From positions 100,645 to 164,644 of the forward strand of contig JAUXRX010000016.1 of assembly GCA_030681645.1 (NCBI GenBank): 64,000 nucleotides of DNA, written 5' to 3'. Positions within the stretch are counted from its first letter, which is position 1; every line of letters begins with the position of its first letter. A program made the position numbers and the translations under genes. This stretch comes from Archangium sp. (lineage in GTDB: Bacteria > Myxococcota > Myxococcia > Myxococcales > Myxococcaceae). The notes beneath the pieces are model-generated. The model worked only from the letters and a program-made list of their open reading frames with translations. It ran no database searches and was not told where the DNA came from. Of this stretch, positions 25,262 through 35,107 are shown piece after piece.

Positions 25262-26332
25262 TCAGGGCGAGACGAACCAGATCCCGCTGACGCCCTCGTC
25301 GTTGCCGGCGGTCACCATCGTGCCGTCGTCGAGCTCACCCGCGAGGCCGGTGCGCGAACCGCCGCAGGTGACGCCGATGCACGCCACCGACTGGAACAGC
25401 TCGATCTTGTCGACCCAGTCAGTGCCGTTCCACGCGGCGGTCCAGTAGTGGACGTCTGCTTCTCCGTTGATGTCGAGCAGCGTCGAGCCGTACTGCCCGG
25501 TGCCCGGGTTGTAGGTGCTGGCGTAGACCGTGGGCCAATCGGAGTTGCCATAGAGGTTGGCGAACACGCCCAGCCGGCCGTCCGCACGCCAGTAATAGAA
25601 GCCGGTCGGAGGCGGGCGCCGCGACGGGTGCAGCCAGGCGCCGTCGTAACTGAAGAGGCCCACCACGCCCTCGGCCCTCGGCACGCGCGGGCTCACGCTC
25701 TGGAACGACAGGTTCACGCCCTCGGGGTTGCTGGTCATGAAGATCGGCCCCGAGACCTCGGTGCCGTCGAAGTACGCGTAGCCGGTGGGCTGCGCCACGT
25801 ACGTGACCACCGCCTGGAAGGGCACTGCCGGCACGGCCGACTTCACGAAGGCGTCGTCACGGCCGCGCACCAGCTCGAAGGTGAGCGGCTCGGCGATGGG
25901 TCCGGCGATGCGCTCGAAGGCCGTGCCCGTGAAGCGGTAGACGAAGTACTTCTTCGCCGCGGCGTTGCCCGAGCAGATCAACACCTCGCCGTTGCCCCGG
26001 CCCATCGACACCGGGGGACCGTCCGCCGAGACCTGCGCGGTGAAGTCTTCCTTCGCCCCCGCGGCGTCGACGCGCTCGAGGCGGCCATTGAGCAGCGACC
26101 ACACCTTGCCCGGGCCCGCGGACACGAAGGCGGCGTCGCTCGTCATCACCTTCGTCCACGCGCTGCCGTCGAAGTGCACCAGGCCCGTGTCGCTGGTGTG
26201 AAAGAGGTCCTTCGTGTTGGCGCCGAAGTAGCGGCCGACGACCGCGTTGCCTTTCACCGCGCCGTCGTAGGTGAGGCGCTGCGAGCCTCCGCATGCGCTG
26301 AGGAAGAGCACGAACACCGTGAGGCGCTTCAT
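25262..26332 (-). CDS. lipoprotein with propeller-like repeats, paralog of next gene
   Basis: 356 residues from ATG 26332 (overlap ATGA with the stop of the gene upstream). Lipobox LFLSACGG (Cys15). The mature part has beta repeats of the type DLFHTSDTGLVHFDGSAWTKV followed by VWSLLNGRLERV, as in bacterial propeller domains of surface lipoproteins. No catalytic residues recognised. It is the second gene of a pair; the first (26329-27453) has the same repeat style, so they are likely duplicates. Convergent with the oxygenase gene. Confidence 0.7.
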   Translation of the reverse strand: MKRLTVFVLFLSACGGSQRLTYDGAVKGNAVVGRYFGANTKDLFHTSDTGLVHFDGSAWTKVMTSDAAFVSAGPGKVWSLLNGRLERVDAAGAKEDFTAQVSADGPPVSMGRGNGEVLICSGNAAAKKYFVYRFTGTAFERIAGPIAEPLTFELVRGRDDAFVKSAVPAVPFQAVVTYVAQPTGYAYFDGTEVSGPIFMTSNPEGVNLSFQSVSPRVPRAEGVVGLFSYDGAWLHPSRRPPPTGFYYWRADGRLGVFANLYGNSDWPTVYASTYNPGTGQYGSTLLDINGEADVHYWTAAWNGTDWVDKIELFQSVACIGVTCGGSRTGLAGELDDGTMVTAGNDEGVSGIWFVSP

Positions 26333-27453
26333 CGCTTCACCCCCTGGAACAGCCCGCCACCCTGGACGGCCACCAGCAGCCGCGTGGCGTTCTGGTGGGC
26401 CGCGTAGAGGTGATACCCGTAGAAACGATCGGCCAGCACGGTGGGCGTGGTGCCGTTCACCTCGACGAAGGCGCTGAGCCGGAAGCCCTTGAGGTCCTGC
26501 GCGTCCATGCCGAAGAGGGCGCCGCTCGCCGCAGGCGCGATGACGTCGGCCGTTGCGCCCGCTGCGAGGTACTGGAGGCCCGCGCTGGCCTGCGCGCTCT
26601 GCGGCAGCGAGGCGAAGGTGCCCAGGTCGCCGGGAAGGTCGGCCTTGAGGAAGGGGACGTCGTTGTTGGTGCCCTGCATGTAGACGGTGTCGCCCAGGCG
26701 AGCGTGGCGGCACAGGCCCGTGAACGGCCCGAAGGCGCGCCGCACCCGCAGTTGACCGTTCATCGCGCGGACCACCGCGCCGACGCCGATGACGCCGGCT
26801 TCACCGGTGGGCAGCGCCATCAGGCAGTCGCGCGGCACGTTGGTGACGCTGAAGGTGAAGCCGGTGTTGCTGAGCACGGGCATTCCCGTGGTGTCGTCGA
26901 CGAAGTTGGTGCCTGGCACTGCGGTGACGGCGCCGTTCTCGATGACGGCCAGTGAAGGACCCATCACGTGCACCTTGCCCCCCGAGGGGCCTGCCACGGT
27001 GCAGCCGTTGATCAGGTACGCCGTCGAGCCGAGCCGCGCGGTCTCGTCGGTCCAGGTGCTGCCGTCGAAGTGCATCAGGTGCGTGCCGCACGCCCAGATG
27101 TCGTTGGCCGAGATCACCGCCACCGAGTCGAGCGCGCCCTTGAGCCGCAGCCCTGCGCTCTCGCCCGAAGGGATGCTGAACCGCGCGGTCACCTCGGTGC
27201 CGTTCCAGCGCTCGATGGCAGCGCCGAGCAGCCACACGTCGGTGGACCCGGGGATTTCGGCGATCTCGTAGACCTCCGTGCCGGCCCTGGGGCCGCGCAC
27301 CTGCGACCACGCGAACGTGCCATTCACGACGGCGAACGAGCCGAGCACGTTCTTTCCGTCGAGCTGGAGAGGGGGGTACGAGGTGCCGCCGTCGGACGCA
27401 ACTTCAGGCGCGCAGGCGCAGAGCGCCAGGGCCAGGGAACTGAGGTACCGCAT
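26329..27453 (-). CDS. lipoprotein with propeller-like repeats
   Basis: 374 residues. Signal ending in LALCACAPE with lipobox Cys12 or Cys14. Repeats such as DVWLLGAAIERWNGTEVTA and DIWACGTHLMHFDGSTWTDE are spaced as propeller blades. A role in surface binding is possible but not shown. Forms a two-gene operon with the paralogous lipoprotein downstream (4-base overlap). Confidence 0.7.
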   Translation of the reverse strand: MRYLSSLALALCACAPEVASDGGTSYPPLQLDGKNVLGSFAVVNGTFAWSQVRGPRAGTEVYEIAEIPGSTDVWLLGAAIERWNGTEVTARFSIPSGESAGLRLKGALDSVAVISANDIWACGTHLMHFDGSTWTDETARLGSTAYLINGCTVAGPSGGKVHVMGPSLAVIENGAVTAVPGTNFVDDTTGMPVLSNTGFTFSVTNVPRDCLMALPTGEAGVIGVGAVVRAMNGQLRVRRAFGPFTGLCRHARLGDTVYMQGTNNDVPFLKADLPGDLGTFASLPQSAQASAGLQYLAAGATADVIAPAASGALFGMDAQDLKGFRLSAFVEVNGTTPTVLADRFYGYHLYAAHQNATRLLVAVQGGGLFQGVKR

Positions 27454-27494
27454 GTCGGGAACACCTTGTCGAGGAGAGCGGGAGAGCGGGCAGT

Positions 27495-28622
27495 CTACAC
27501 AAAGCGCAGTGGGTCGAACGCGCGCAGATCGAACGGGCTCGTGCCGCGCTGCACCAGGTCCGCGGCGAGCTCGCCGAGCACGCTGGCGAACTTGAAGCCG
27601 TGGCCCGAGAAGCCGCCCAGCACCACCACCGGCTTGCCCGGCAGCGCCCCCACCAGGAAATGTTCGTCGGGCGTCATCGAGTAGAGGCAGGTCTTCCTGC
27701 GCTCAGGCGGCGCGTCGAGCTCGGGCAGGTGCGCGCGCAGGTACTCGCGCACGGGGTCGCTGTCGGCGTCGCTGGTCGCGCGCTCCACCGTGTCGGCCGT
27801 CGTCACCGCGCCACCCTTGTGCTGGCAGACCTTGGGCCCCAGCCCGTCGAACGCAGGCAGCCCGTAGAAGCTGCGGGTGGCGTCGACGAGGTGAATGAAG
27901 CACGGCATCACGCGCGGCTGCTTCGGCTCGGGAAACCAGCACTGCACCTGGCGCCGCACCACCAGCGTGCTCCCGAGCTCCTGCAGCCACGGCTGGGTGT
28001 GCCACCACGGGCCCGCCGCCACGACCACGCGCGTGGCGCGAAGGGAGCCCCGGTCGGTGGTGACCGTGACGTCGTCGTGGCCGAGCTGCACCGAGAGCAC
28101 GCGCTCGCGCCGCAGCTCTGCGCCGTGCTGGAGCGCGAGCCGAACGTGCGCGCGGGTGCAGGCCTCGACCGCGAGCAGCCCCGCGTCCTGCTCGAAGACC
28201 GCGACGTCGCCCGGGGCCGGCACGAAGAGCGGAAACCGCGCGTGCAGCTCGCCGGCCGAGAGCACCTCGTGCGGCAGATGATGTTCGCGTGCGCTGGCGA
28301 GCACGCCGCGAATGAACTCGTGCGCCGGTGGCCCGATGTTGAGGCAGCCGGCGAGGTGGAGCAGCGGGGTGCCGCTGTCCCGTTCCAGCTCGCGCCAGAG
28401 CTCGTAGGCGCGCTCGAGCAGGGGCACGTAGGCGCCGCCTTCGCCGTACGCCTTGCGGATGACGCGCGTGCCGCCGTGCGACGAGCCGCGGTCGTGCGCC
28501 GCGTCTTCCGGCGTCGCGTGCTGCTCGAAGCCCACCACCTTCAAGCCTCGCCGCGCGAGGTGCATCAGCGCCGCCGAGCCCACGCCGCCCACGCCGATCA
28601 CCACCGCGTCGACGTTGTTCAT
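27495..28622 (-). CDS. flavin amine oxidase, sarcosine / N-methyltryptophan oxidase family
   Basis: 375 residues from ATG 28622. N-terminal Rossmann FAD motif VIGVGGVGSAALMHLARRG, then FEQHATPEDAAHDRGSSHGGTRVIRKAY, the family's FAD-binding and substrate loop. C312 in KTCLYSMTPDEHFLVG corresponds to the cysteine that carries FAD covalently in monomeric sarcosine oxidase, and GFSGHGFKFA closes the FAD site. It would oxidise an N-methyl amino acid to the amino acid, formaldehyde and H2O2. The upstream extension of the frame is antisense to the next gene and is rejected. Co-transcribed with the DUF2269 gene upstream. Confidence 0.88.
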   Translation of the reverse strand: MNNVDAVVIGVGGVGSAALMHLARRGLKVVGFEQHATPEDAAHDRGSSHGGTRVIRKAYGEGGAYVPLLERAYELWRELERDSGTPLLHLAGCLNIGPPAHEFIRGVLASAREHHLPHEVLSAGELHARFPLFVPAPGDVAVFEQDAGLLAVEACTRAHVRLALQHGAELRRERVLSVQLGHDDVTVTTDRGSLRATRVVVAAGPWWHTQPWLQELGSTLVVRRQVQCWFPEPKQPRVMPCFIHLVDATRSFYGLPAFDGLGPKVCQHKGGAVTTADTVERATSDADSDPVREYLRAHLPELDAPPERRKTCLYSMTPDEHFLVGALPGKPVVVLGGFSGHGFKFASVLGELAADLVQRGTSPFDLRAFDPLRFV

Positions 28623-29191
28623 GGGGGAGGAGGGGTGAGGGTGAGCCACAGCGCCTGCTTGCTGACCATGAGGTACATCACCAGGGCGAGCGGCACGCCC
28701 ACGAGGGTCCCGAAGACGCTCCACCACGTCATCGCCCGCTTCGTCTTCGGCCAGTCGTTTTCGAGCGCCGCGGCCACCAGCTTCTCCTGCCAATGGAGGA
28801 CGACCGTCACCGAGAAGAGCGAGGTGAAGACCATCATCGCCACGGCCTCCACCAGCCACGGCTGCGCGCGCACGCCGCCGAACACCGAGGCGAGGCACAG
28901 CCCGTTCCACACCGCGAGCTGCACGCCCGGCGTGGTCAGGTACATGTCCAGGTCGGCGAGCGTCTTCGCGGCGAAGGCGAAATGCGGGCGGTCCTTCTCG
29001 AACAGCGCCACGGCCAACCACACCGGCCCGGCGACCAGGTTGCCGAAGAACATCATCACCCCGACGAGGTGCAGCAGCTTGTGCACCGGGTACGAGAAGT
29101 AGAGCGGCAGGGGAGCGGTGAACCACGCCATCGCCAGCGCGCCGAGCGCGATCACGTTCGAGACGATCGACACCTTCGCTGACGTGGTCAT
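28619..29191 (-). CDS. DUF2269-like integral membrane protein
   Basis: 190 residues from ATG 29191. Four hydrophobic helices (about 8-26, 35-60, 118-140 and 155-180), with HKLLHLVGVMMFFGNLVAGPVW in the second, a pattern of the DUF2269 membrane family in which His residues might bind heme. It overlaps the stop of the M36 gene upstream and the start of the oxidase downstream, so all three are probably one transcript. Function unknown. Confidence 0.7.
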   Translation of the reverse strand: MTTSAKVSIVSNVIALGALAMAWFTAPLPLYFSYPVHKLLHLVGVMMFFGNLVAGPVWLAVALFEKDRPHFAFAAKTLADLDMYLTTPGVQLAVWNGLCLASVFGGVRAQPWLVEAVAMMVFTSLFSVTVVLHWQEKLVAAALENDWPKTKRAMTWWSVFGTLVGVPLALVMYLMVSKQALWLTLTPPPP

Positions 29192-32100
29192 GTGGCCGAG
29201 CAGACCCGGCGTCGACGCAGCAACAGCAGGCCCAGCGCGAGCAGCGCTTCCTGCCCCGACGAGCAGCCGCAGCCGTCCGGCTTCTTCGGCTCGGGCGGGA
29301 CCACCTCCACGGGAGGCGGCCCGCGCACGGTGATCGCCGTCACCGCGGGCGCCGAGGCCGAGTTGCCGTCGCTCACCGTCAGTTGCACTCTCACCTCGTC
29401 GAGGCCGGTGACGTCGGGCAGCAGCACCCGCACCGAGGCGGTGCGCGCGGCCTCGAGCTGTGCCGGGGGGCCGCTGACCTGCGTCCACTCGTAGGTGAGC
29501 GGGTCTCCCTCGCTGTCGTAGCCGCTGCCCGCCAGGGTGAGCCGCTGCCCGGGGACTCCCTCGGCCGAGAGGGGCGCGCGGGCGGTGGGCGTGCGGTTGA
29601 CGTTCTTCACCAGCACCCGCTGCTCCACCGGCGGCGAGGTGGCGCGGCCATCAGAGACGCGGAGCTCCAGGGTGACCTGCGTGTCCACCGAGACCTCGGG
29701 CGTGGTGAAGCCGCTGCCGCGGATGACGCCGGGCGGTCCGGCCGTCTGGGTCCACAGCAGGTCGATCGGCGCGCCTTCAGGGTCGTTGCCCGAGCCCACC
29801 AGCTCGATGCGCACGCTCTCTTCGGCCTCCACGTCGGGACCCGCGGCCGCCGTGGGCGGCTCGTTCACGCACCCGTCGACCACCCGGCCGCCGAGCGCGT
29901 CGACGTCGAAGTTGAGGCCGAACGTCACGGTGGTGGTCACCGGGTCCGGGCCGAGCGCGGGGCTCTGGGTCGACACCTCGAAGGTGCCGTCGCTCACCAC
30001 GCCCAGGTTCGCCAGCCGAACGGGGATCGCCACGGTGGTGCGCGCCAGCCCCGCCAGCGCGCCGATCGGCCAGGTCGTCCCCGAGGGGAACTGAACGCCC
30101 GGGCTGCCGGAGGACACCGTGAGCCTGCTGCCGGGAATGGGCGCCGGGTCGCCGTTGCGCACGGTGATGGTGAGCATTCCCTGCTCGTCGGCGTCGAGCA
30201 CGCCGTCGCGGTCGCAGGTCAGCCCCGAGTCGTCGAGGGCGATCGGCCCGAGCAGGGTCGGGTTGCCCACGCGGAAGCTCTCCACCACGGGCACGTTGGT
30301 GAAGTCGAAACGATCGGGCGCCACCGCGCCCCGCCCCAGGCCACGGCGCGCGAAGGCGTTCCAGAAGTGCGCCGCGTCGATCGGATCGTTCGCCGTGGCC
30401 GCGGCGAGCAGCGCGTCGCGGCCCTCGGTGAAGGTGGGCGTGAGCGGCGTCGCCTTGTAGGCGGCCACCAGGTAGCGCTTCATGCGTGCGCGCGCCTGCT
30501 CGAAGGTGAAGCGGGGGTCGCGGAGCAGCTCGACGTAACATTCCCACAGCGCCACGGCCCACACCTCGCCGGTGTTGTGCGTCTCGGAGTTCGGGTAGCC
30601 GGCCAGCAGCGGAGAAGGCGAAGGGCTCGCCGGCAACGGCTCGCCGTCGGCGATGTGCTTGAAGGTGAGCGGGTTCTTCGTGAAGTCGACGGAGAGTGGA
30701 TAACGCCTGAAGCCCCAGTAGTGGCCCTGTGCGTCGGTGGCCGTGGTGGCCCAGCCCGACAACGAATACGTGCCCTGCCAGTTGGGGTTCGACGCCACCA
30801 GCGCGTCGGCCGCCTCGACCATCAGCAGCGCCGCGTGGAAGTCGCCCCAGCCTTCGCCCATGCCGATCGACTGCACCTGGTCGAGGCCATTGCCATCACC
30901 GATGAGGCGGTTCGAGATGAAGTGCCCCCACTCGTGCGCCACCACCCCGTTGTCGAGCGCGGCGTCGCGGGTGGGCGTGCCGTTGAGGTTGGTGAACACG
31001 CCGAGCTGCATCACCGGGTGGGCCCCGTCGGCCGGGGTGTACATGTTGGCGTTGTCGGGGGTGTCGCCGTCCTGCGCTTCGGCGAACAAGGCGTCGTTGG
31101 CCAGGCCCCCGCGCCCGAAGTTGAGGGCCTGCGCGTTGCGCCCGGCCTCGTCGAAGCCGTCGTCGTAGAACCAGTCGTGCAGGAAGTTGGTGACGTAGAA
31201 GAGCTGCACCACCGAGGCGCGTCGCTGCACCGGGTTCTCCACGCTGGTGCTCGCGTCGAAGAGCCAGCCGAAGGTGTCGGCGGCGGTGGTGGTGCCCAGC
31301 ACGTCGGAGCCCGTGGTGTAGCCATCGGGGAAGAACAGGTCTGCGTAGGCGCGCACGTTGTTGCCGCGCGTGTCGGTCGCTCCCGGCGCGAGCCAGGGAT
31401 CGCTGGTGGACAGCCCCGCGTGCTCGAGCGTCACCACCTGCTGCGGCGCCGGCGTGGGTGACAGGCCGTTGGCGAAGCCGGTCGGGTGCGGCGTGGTGTC
31501 GACGCCCTGGGGACCGGGGAAGGGCACCAGCGTCGCCGGGTCGGCCCACACCGAGAACGAGTGCGAGACCACGAGGTCGTGCACGAAGAGCACCTCTCCA
31601 TTCACGGCCGACACCACGAAGGAGAAGTGGCCGAGCTCACCGTAGAAGGCCGGCACCACGCCCGAGGCCAGCGGGAAATAGACGGGGCGGGTGCGGGCGC
31701 CGCGCGTCCCCTCGAGCGTCCAGCGGGTGTAGCCCCCTTCATCCACGCCCAGCGGTGTCGCGGCCTCGAGGCTCACGCCGGTGAGGTGTTGGTGCGCGCT
31801 GGCGAGCGCTGACTCCGCGCGCAGGGAGAACGCGCCGAGCGGCGTGACGGCGGGCGTGAGGTAGCCCGAGAGGGCGATCAGTGCGAGGTGGCGGTCGAGG
31901 ACCACCTTGAGCTCGTCGCGGAAGACGCGCACGCCGCCCACGCGCTGCTGGAAGGTGACGACGAGGGCGGTGCCGTCGTGGAGATCGTGCAGCCCGGTGA
32001 CCTGCGCGGTGGCCAGGTGCGCGGGCGTGGTGCGGTAGAGCGCGGCGTGGGCGACGAGGTACCGGCGCGCGGCCTCTTCGGGCGTCAGCGCGCGCACGGG

Positions 32101-32280
32101 CTGCTGGCTCCCCGGCCCGGCCCAGAAGAAGGTGGGCACGCCGAGGCGCGGCTCGCTGCTGCTGACGTGCCCCTCGGCCCAGGGGACGAGGGGTCGCGCT
32201 TCGTGCACCTCACGGAAGGCGTCCTGGGCGCCCGCCAGCAACGGGAAGAGCAGTGCCCACGACGCCGCGAACCTCACCAT
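29188..32280 (-). CDS. secreted M36 (fungalysin-type) metalloprotease with MYXO-CTERM tail
   Basis: 1030 residues. Signal peptide (MVRFAASWALLFPLLAGAQ), FTP-type propeptide (about 50-200), then an M36 domain with the zinc motif HEWGH at about residue 445-450 followed by the downstream ligand region GMGEGWGDFHAALLM. C-terminal part has two PKD/cadherin-like beta domains (PPTAAAGPDVEAEESVRIEL and TPTARAPLSAEGVPGQRLTL). The end is a MYXO-CTERM signal: GCGCS, a hydrophobic helix and an RRRR cluster, which in Myxococcota is cut by myxosortase for surface attachment. Likely digests extracellular or prey protein. Confidence 0.92.
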   Translation of the reverse strand: MVRFAASWALLFPLLAGAQDAFREVHEARPLVPWAEGHVSSSEPRLGVPTFFWAGPGSQQPVRALTPEEAARRYLVAHAALYRTTPAHLATAQVTGLHDLHDGTALVVTFQQRVGGVRVFRDELKVVLDRHLALIALSGYLTPAVTPLGAFSLRAESALASAHQHLTGVSLEAATPLGVDEGGYTRWTLEGTRGARTRPVYFPLASGVVPAFYGELGHFSFVVSAVNGEVLFVHDLVVSHSFSVWADPATLVPFPGPQGVDTTPHPTGFANGLSPTPAPQQVVTLEHAGLSTSDPWLAPGATDTRGNNVRAYADLFFPDGYTTGSDVLGTTTAADTFGWLFDASTSVENPVQRRASVVQLFYVTNFLHDWFYDDGFDEAGRNAQALNFGRGGLANDALFAEAQDGDTPDNANMYTPADGAHPVMQLGVFTNLNGTPTRDAALDNGVVAHEWGHFISNRLIGDGNGLDQVQSIGMGEGWGDFHAALLMVEAADALVASNPNWQGTYSLSGWATTATDAQGHYWGFRRYPLSVDFTKNPLTFKHIADGEPLPASPSPSPLLAGYPNSETHNTGEVWAVALWECYVELLRDPRFTFEQARARMKRYLVAAYKATPLTPTFTEGRDALLAAATANDPIDAAHFWNAFARRGLGRGAVAPDRFDFTNVPVVESFRVGNPTLLGPIALDDSGLTCDRDGVLDADEQGMLTITVRNGDPAPIPGSRLTVSSGSPGVQFPSGTTWPIGALAGLARTTVAIPVRLANLGVVSDGTFEVSTQSPALGPDPVTTTVTFGLNFDVDALGGRVVDGCVNEPPTAAAGPDVEAEESVRIELVGSGNDPEGAPIDLLWTQTAGPPGVIRGSGFTTPEVSVDTQVTLELRVSDGRATSPPVEQRVLVKNVNRTPTARAPLSAEGVPGQRLTLAGSGYDSEGDPLTYEWTQVSGPPAQLEAARTASVRVLLPDVTGLDEVRVQLTVSDGNSASAPAVTAITVRGPPPVEVVPPEPKKPDGCGCSSGQEALLALGLLLLRRRRVCSAT

Positions 32281-32327
32281 GTGCCGAGCGTCGCACGATG
32301 TGCGTGCCTCGTGTATGGAGTCTGGCC

Positions 32328-33692
32328 ATGGGTCGGCTGGTGGTCGTGGTGATGGGGCTGACGGGCGCGCTCGGCTGTGTGGAGCGCTGCGTGGCTGGTG
32401 AGTCGAACGCGTGCGCGTGCACCGACGGTCGCTCGGGCCAGCAGGTCTGCGGTGACCTGGGCACCTTCCAGGCCTGCAGCTGCACCTCGAAGCCCGACGC
32501 CGGCCCGGGAACCGACGGCGGCACGGTCTGCTCGACCACGAATCCCCTTTCGGTGGAGCTGAACCAGCCGCTGCGGCTCGCGGTCGGCGCCGGCGTCACC
32601 GTGCGCGCCTCGAGCGAGGCGACCCGCTTCCGCTGGACCCTGGTGGGTGAGCCCGTCGACGCAGGCCTGGTCGAGTCGCTCCCGGTGGCCAGCCTGCAGT
32701 TCGACCGCCCGGGCTCCTGGTGGCTGGAGGTCGACGTCTCCAGGCAGCAGAACGGCAACTGCCAGGAAGGCCACGGCCGTGGAGGCCTGCTCACGGTGGT
32801 GCCCACCACCACGCTCCCCCTCGTGGTGGTGGACGTGGCGTGCTGCGACGTCGAAGGCCACGCGTACGTGGTGTCTGACGGTCCGCCCACGCTGTGGCGG
32901 CTCGACGGCGACCAGGTGAGCGCGCCGACCCCGCTGGCGCGCCGTCCGAAGCGGCTCGCCCTCAGCAACGACGGCTCGATGCTCTTCGTGGGCCAGGACG
33001 CCTTCGTCTCCACCTACCGGGTGCCGTCGATGGCGCTGCAGTGGGAGCTCCCCATCAACGGGGTGGTGAGCGGCCTCACCGGCGACACGCAATACGCGTG
33101 GCTCTTCACCAACGCAGACGCCACGCGCCTCGAGCTCGCCAGCGGCACGCTGAACGCGCAGACCACGTTCAACCTGTGGTCCTCGGGCACCATCACCGGC
33201 GCCGTCACCCTGCCCGACGGCTCGCTCGTGCTCGACGAGAGCGGGTACCTCCGCCGCGTCATGGTCACCTCCGGGGTGTTGAGCCGGCCGCTCTCCACCG
33301 AAGCGCAGAGCTGCGGGAACCTGTGGGCGTGGCCCGGGCGCCGGGAGTTCTACGTGGGCTGCCGCGACACCTTCGAGGCCGCGCCCGACGGCGGCCTCAG
33401 CTACACGGGCGTCTTTGACGAAGGGCCCGACCGCGTCCGCGCGCTCGGGCGCAGCGGCGACGGCCGCCTGGCCGTGGTGAGCGGCTTCGAGCCGAACCGG
33501 AACGTCAGCCGCTTCCGCTTCATCAGCCCCGAGACCTTCCAGACGCTCGAGACCAGGGACATCGGCTTGTGGTCTTCACCCGAGAACACGCACCTGCTGC
33601 CGCGGTGGCTGGTGCCGCACGCCGACGGCGGGGTGAGCGCGCTCACCCCCGTTCCCGACCTCGGCCTCACCTGGGTGGAGTACTTCCCGTGA
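32328..33692 (+). CDS. cysteine-containing lipoprotein, first of a tandem pair
   Basis: 454 residues from ATG 32328. Lipoprotein signal MGRLVVVVMGLTGALGC (Cys17), then a small Cys-rich segment CVAGESNACACTDGRSGQQV and CSC, a Gly/Asp linker (DAGPGTDGG) and a beta-rich domain with propeller-like strands. Not recognised beyond that. The product of the next gene shares the same N-terminal Cys pattern and later segments, so they are tandem duplicates. Transcribed divergently from the M36 protease with a gap of about 47 bases. Confidence 0.7.
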   Translation: MGRLVVVVMGLTGALGCVERCVAGESNACACTDGRSGQQVCGDLGTFQACSCTSKPDAGPGTDGGTVCSTTNPLSVELNQPLRLAVGAGVTVRASSEATRFRWTLVGEPVDAGLVESLPVASLQFDRPGSWWLEVDVSRQQNGNCQEGHGRGGLLTVVPTTTLPLVVVDVACCDVEGHAYVVSDGPPTLWRLDGDQVSAPTPLARRPKRLALSNDGSMLFVGQDAFVSTYRVPSMALQWELPINGVVSGLTGDTQYAWLFTNADATRLELASGTLNAQTTFNLWSSGTITGAVTLPDGSLVLDESGYLRRVMVTSGVLSRPLSTEAQSCGNLWAWPGRREFYVGCRDTFEAAPDGGLSYTGVFDEGPDRVRALGRSGDGRLAVVSGFEPNRNVSRFRFISPETFQTLETRDIGLWSSPENTHLLPRWLVPHADGGVSALTPVPDLGLTWVEYFP

Positions 33693-35107
33693 GGCGCTGG
33701 CTCGCGACCTGCGCGTTGGCGCTCACCTTCAGCTTCAGCTGCGCCCCCCCGTGCGTGCCCGGCGAGACCACCGCGTGCACCTGTGGCGATGGCCGCGCCA
33801 GCGCGCGCATCTGCCGGGCGAGCGGCCAGTTCGATCCCTGCGTCTGCTTCCCGGCCGCAGATGCCGGTACCGACGGGGGACTCGACGCAGGCCCTGTCCC
33901 TGACCCTGCGTGCCGGAACAATCGTCCTCCGTGGCTCCGCATGGTGGGCCCCGTGGTGGCGCACCTGCCGATCGGCGGCGTCGACGTCGCGCCGCCGCAG
34001 TTCGAAGATCCCGAGGGAGATCGGCTCACGTTCACCCTCCAGGTCTTCGACGCGCCGGATGGAGGGCCGCTCGGCCCGCCTCAGCTCCTCGACGGCGGCC
34101 CCCTGCGCGTGACGCTGCCGGCGGCCGGCGAGTACGCCCTCGAGGTGCGCGCCGCGGACGGTTGCAGCGAGACCGCGTGGAAGGTGCGGGTGACCGGCGT
34201 GAACGGGCGGAGGTTGCCCTTCGAAGTGACGGCAGGGTTGTGCTGTGACGACGCCCAGCGGGCGTGGGTGGGCGCCACCAATCCCCCCCGGCTGCTCCGC
34301 CTGGAAGCGGACGGCGGCTGGGAGACGCTGGCCCTGCTCGCGCGCAAGCCCACCAGCCTGAGCCTCAGCCCCGATGGTGGGGTCCTCGCGGTGGCGCAGG
34401 ACTCGCGGGTGTCCTTCTTCCAGACCGGGCAGGCGGCGCCCTGGGTCGCCGACCGGACCACGCTCGTCGGCCATCAGCCCTCGCTGGTCGTGTTGGGACC
34501 CGCGGCGGCCTGGACCTTCGGTGACTACGGGGCGCAGGGCATCGACCTCGACGGGGGCGCGGCCTCGCCCCTCGACTACCGCATTCGCGCCATGAACCCG
34601 GCGCAGGGCGCGCTCACCCGCGACGGCCGCTTCGTGGTCGTCAACACGGACGGGCGAGCCGTCGAGCGGCTGTTCGTGAGCGGCACGCAGTTGCTGGTGC
34701 TGCCGTTCACCACCGCCTCCACTCAAAGCTGCGGCGGGTTGTGGAGCTCTGCCGACCACGCGCACTTCTTCACCGGGTGTGGCGAGGTGTTGGACCCCGG
34801 CGATGGCGGCCTCGCGCACGCTGGCACGTTGCCCGAGGGACACGGGACGCTGGTGGGCCTGGGAGATGACGGGCGGGGGAGCCTGGTCGCCGCGTTCTCG
34901 CCCACCATGCCGGGCCGCGATCAGACCGTGCTCTGGGTCGACGCGCGCAACTTCGCCCTGACCGGCAGCGCCACGCGCGAGCTCAACGGCGCGGCGCTCG
35001 CGGAACGCCTGCTGCCTGACTTCGTCTTCCTCGACGCCGAGGGCGCGGCGAACGTGTTGACCGTGTTGGACGAGCCCTCGTCCACCTGGTGGGAGATCCT
35101 CAAGTGA
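33689..35107 (+). CDS. cysteine-containing lipoprotein, second of a tandem pair
   Basis: 472 residues from GTG 33689 (GTGA overlap). Signal ending in LTFSFSCAPPC. The N-terminal CVPGETTACTCGDGRASARI and CVC repeat the Cys arrangement of the upstream paralog, and CCDDAQRAWVGATNPPRLLR parallels CCDVEGHAYVVSDGPPTLWR there. Beta-rich, likely surface-exposed. The pair is followed by a barrel-like protein with another GTGA overlap, suggesting a three-gene surface operon. Confidence 0.7.
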   Translation: MRRWLATCALALTFSFSCAPPCVPGETTACTCGDGRASARICRASGQFDPCVCFPAADAGTDGGLDAGPVPDPACRNNRPPWLRMVGPVVAHLPIGGVDVAPPQFEDPEGDRLTFTLQVFDAPDGGPLGPPQLLDGGPLRVTLPAAGEYALEVRAADGCSETAWKVRVTGVNGRRLPFEVTAGLCCDDAQRAWVGATNPPRLLRLEADGGWETLALLARKPTSLSLSPDGGVLAVAQDSRVSFFQTGQAAPWVADRTTLVGHQPSLVVLGPAAAWTFGDYGAQGIDLDGGAASPLDYRIRAMNPAQGALTRDGRFVVVNTDGRAVERLFVSGTQLLVLPFTTASTQSCGGLWSSADHAHFFTGCGEVLDPGDGGLAHAGTLPEGHGTLVGLGDDGRGSLVAAFSPTMPGRDQTVLWVDARNFALTGSATRELNGAALAERLLPDFVFLDAEGAANVLTVLDEPSSTWWEILK

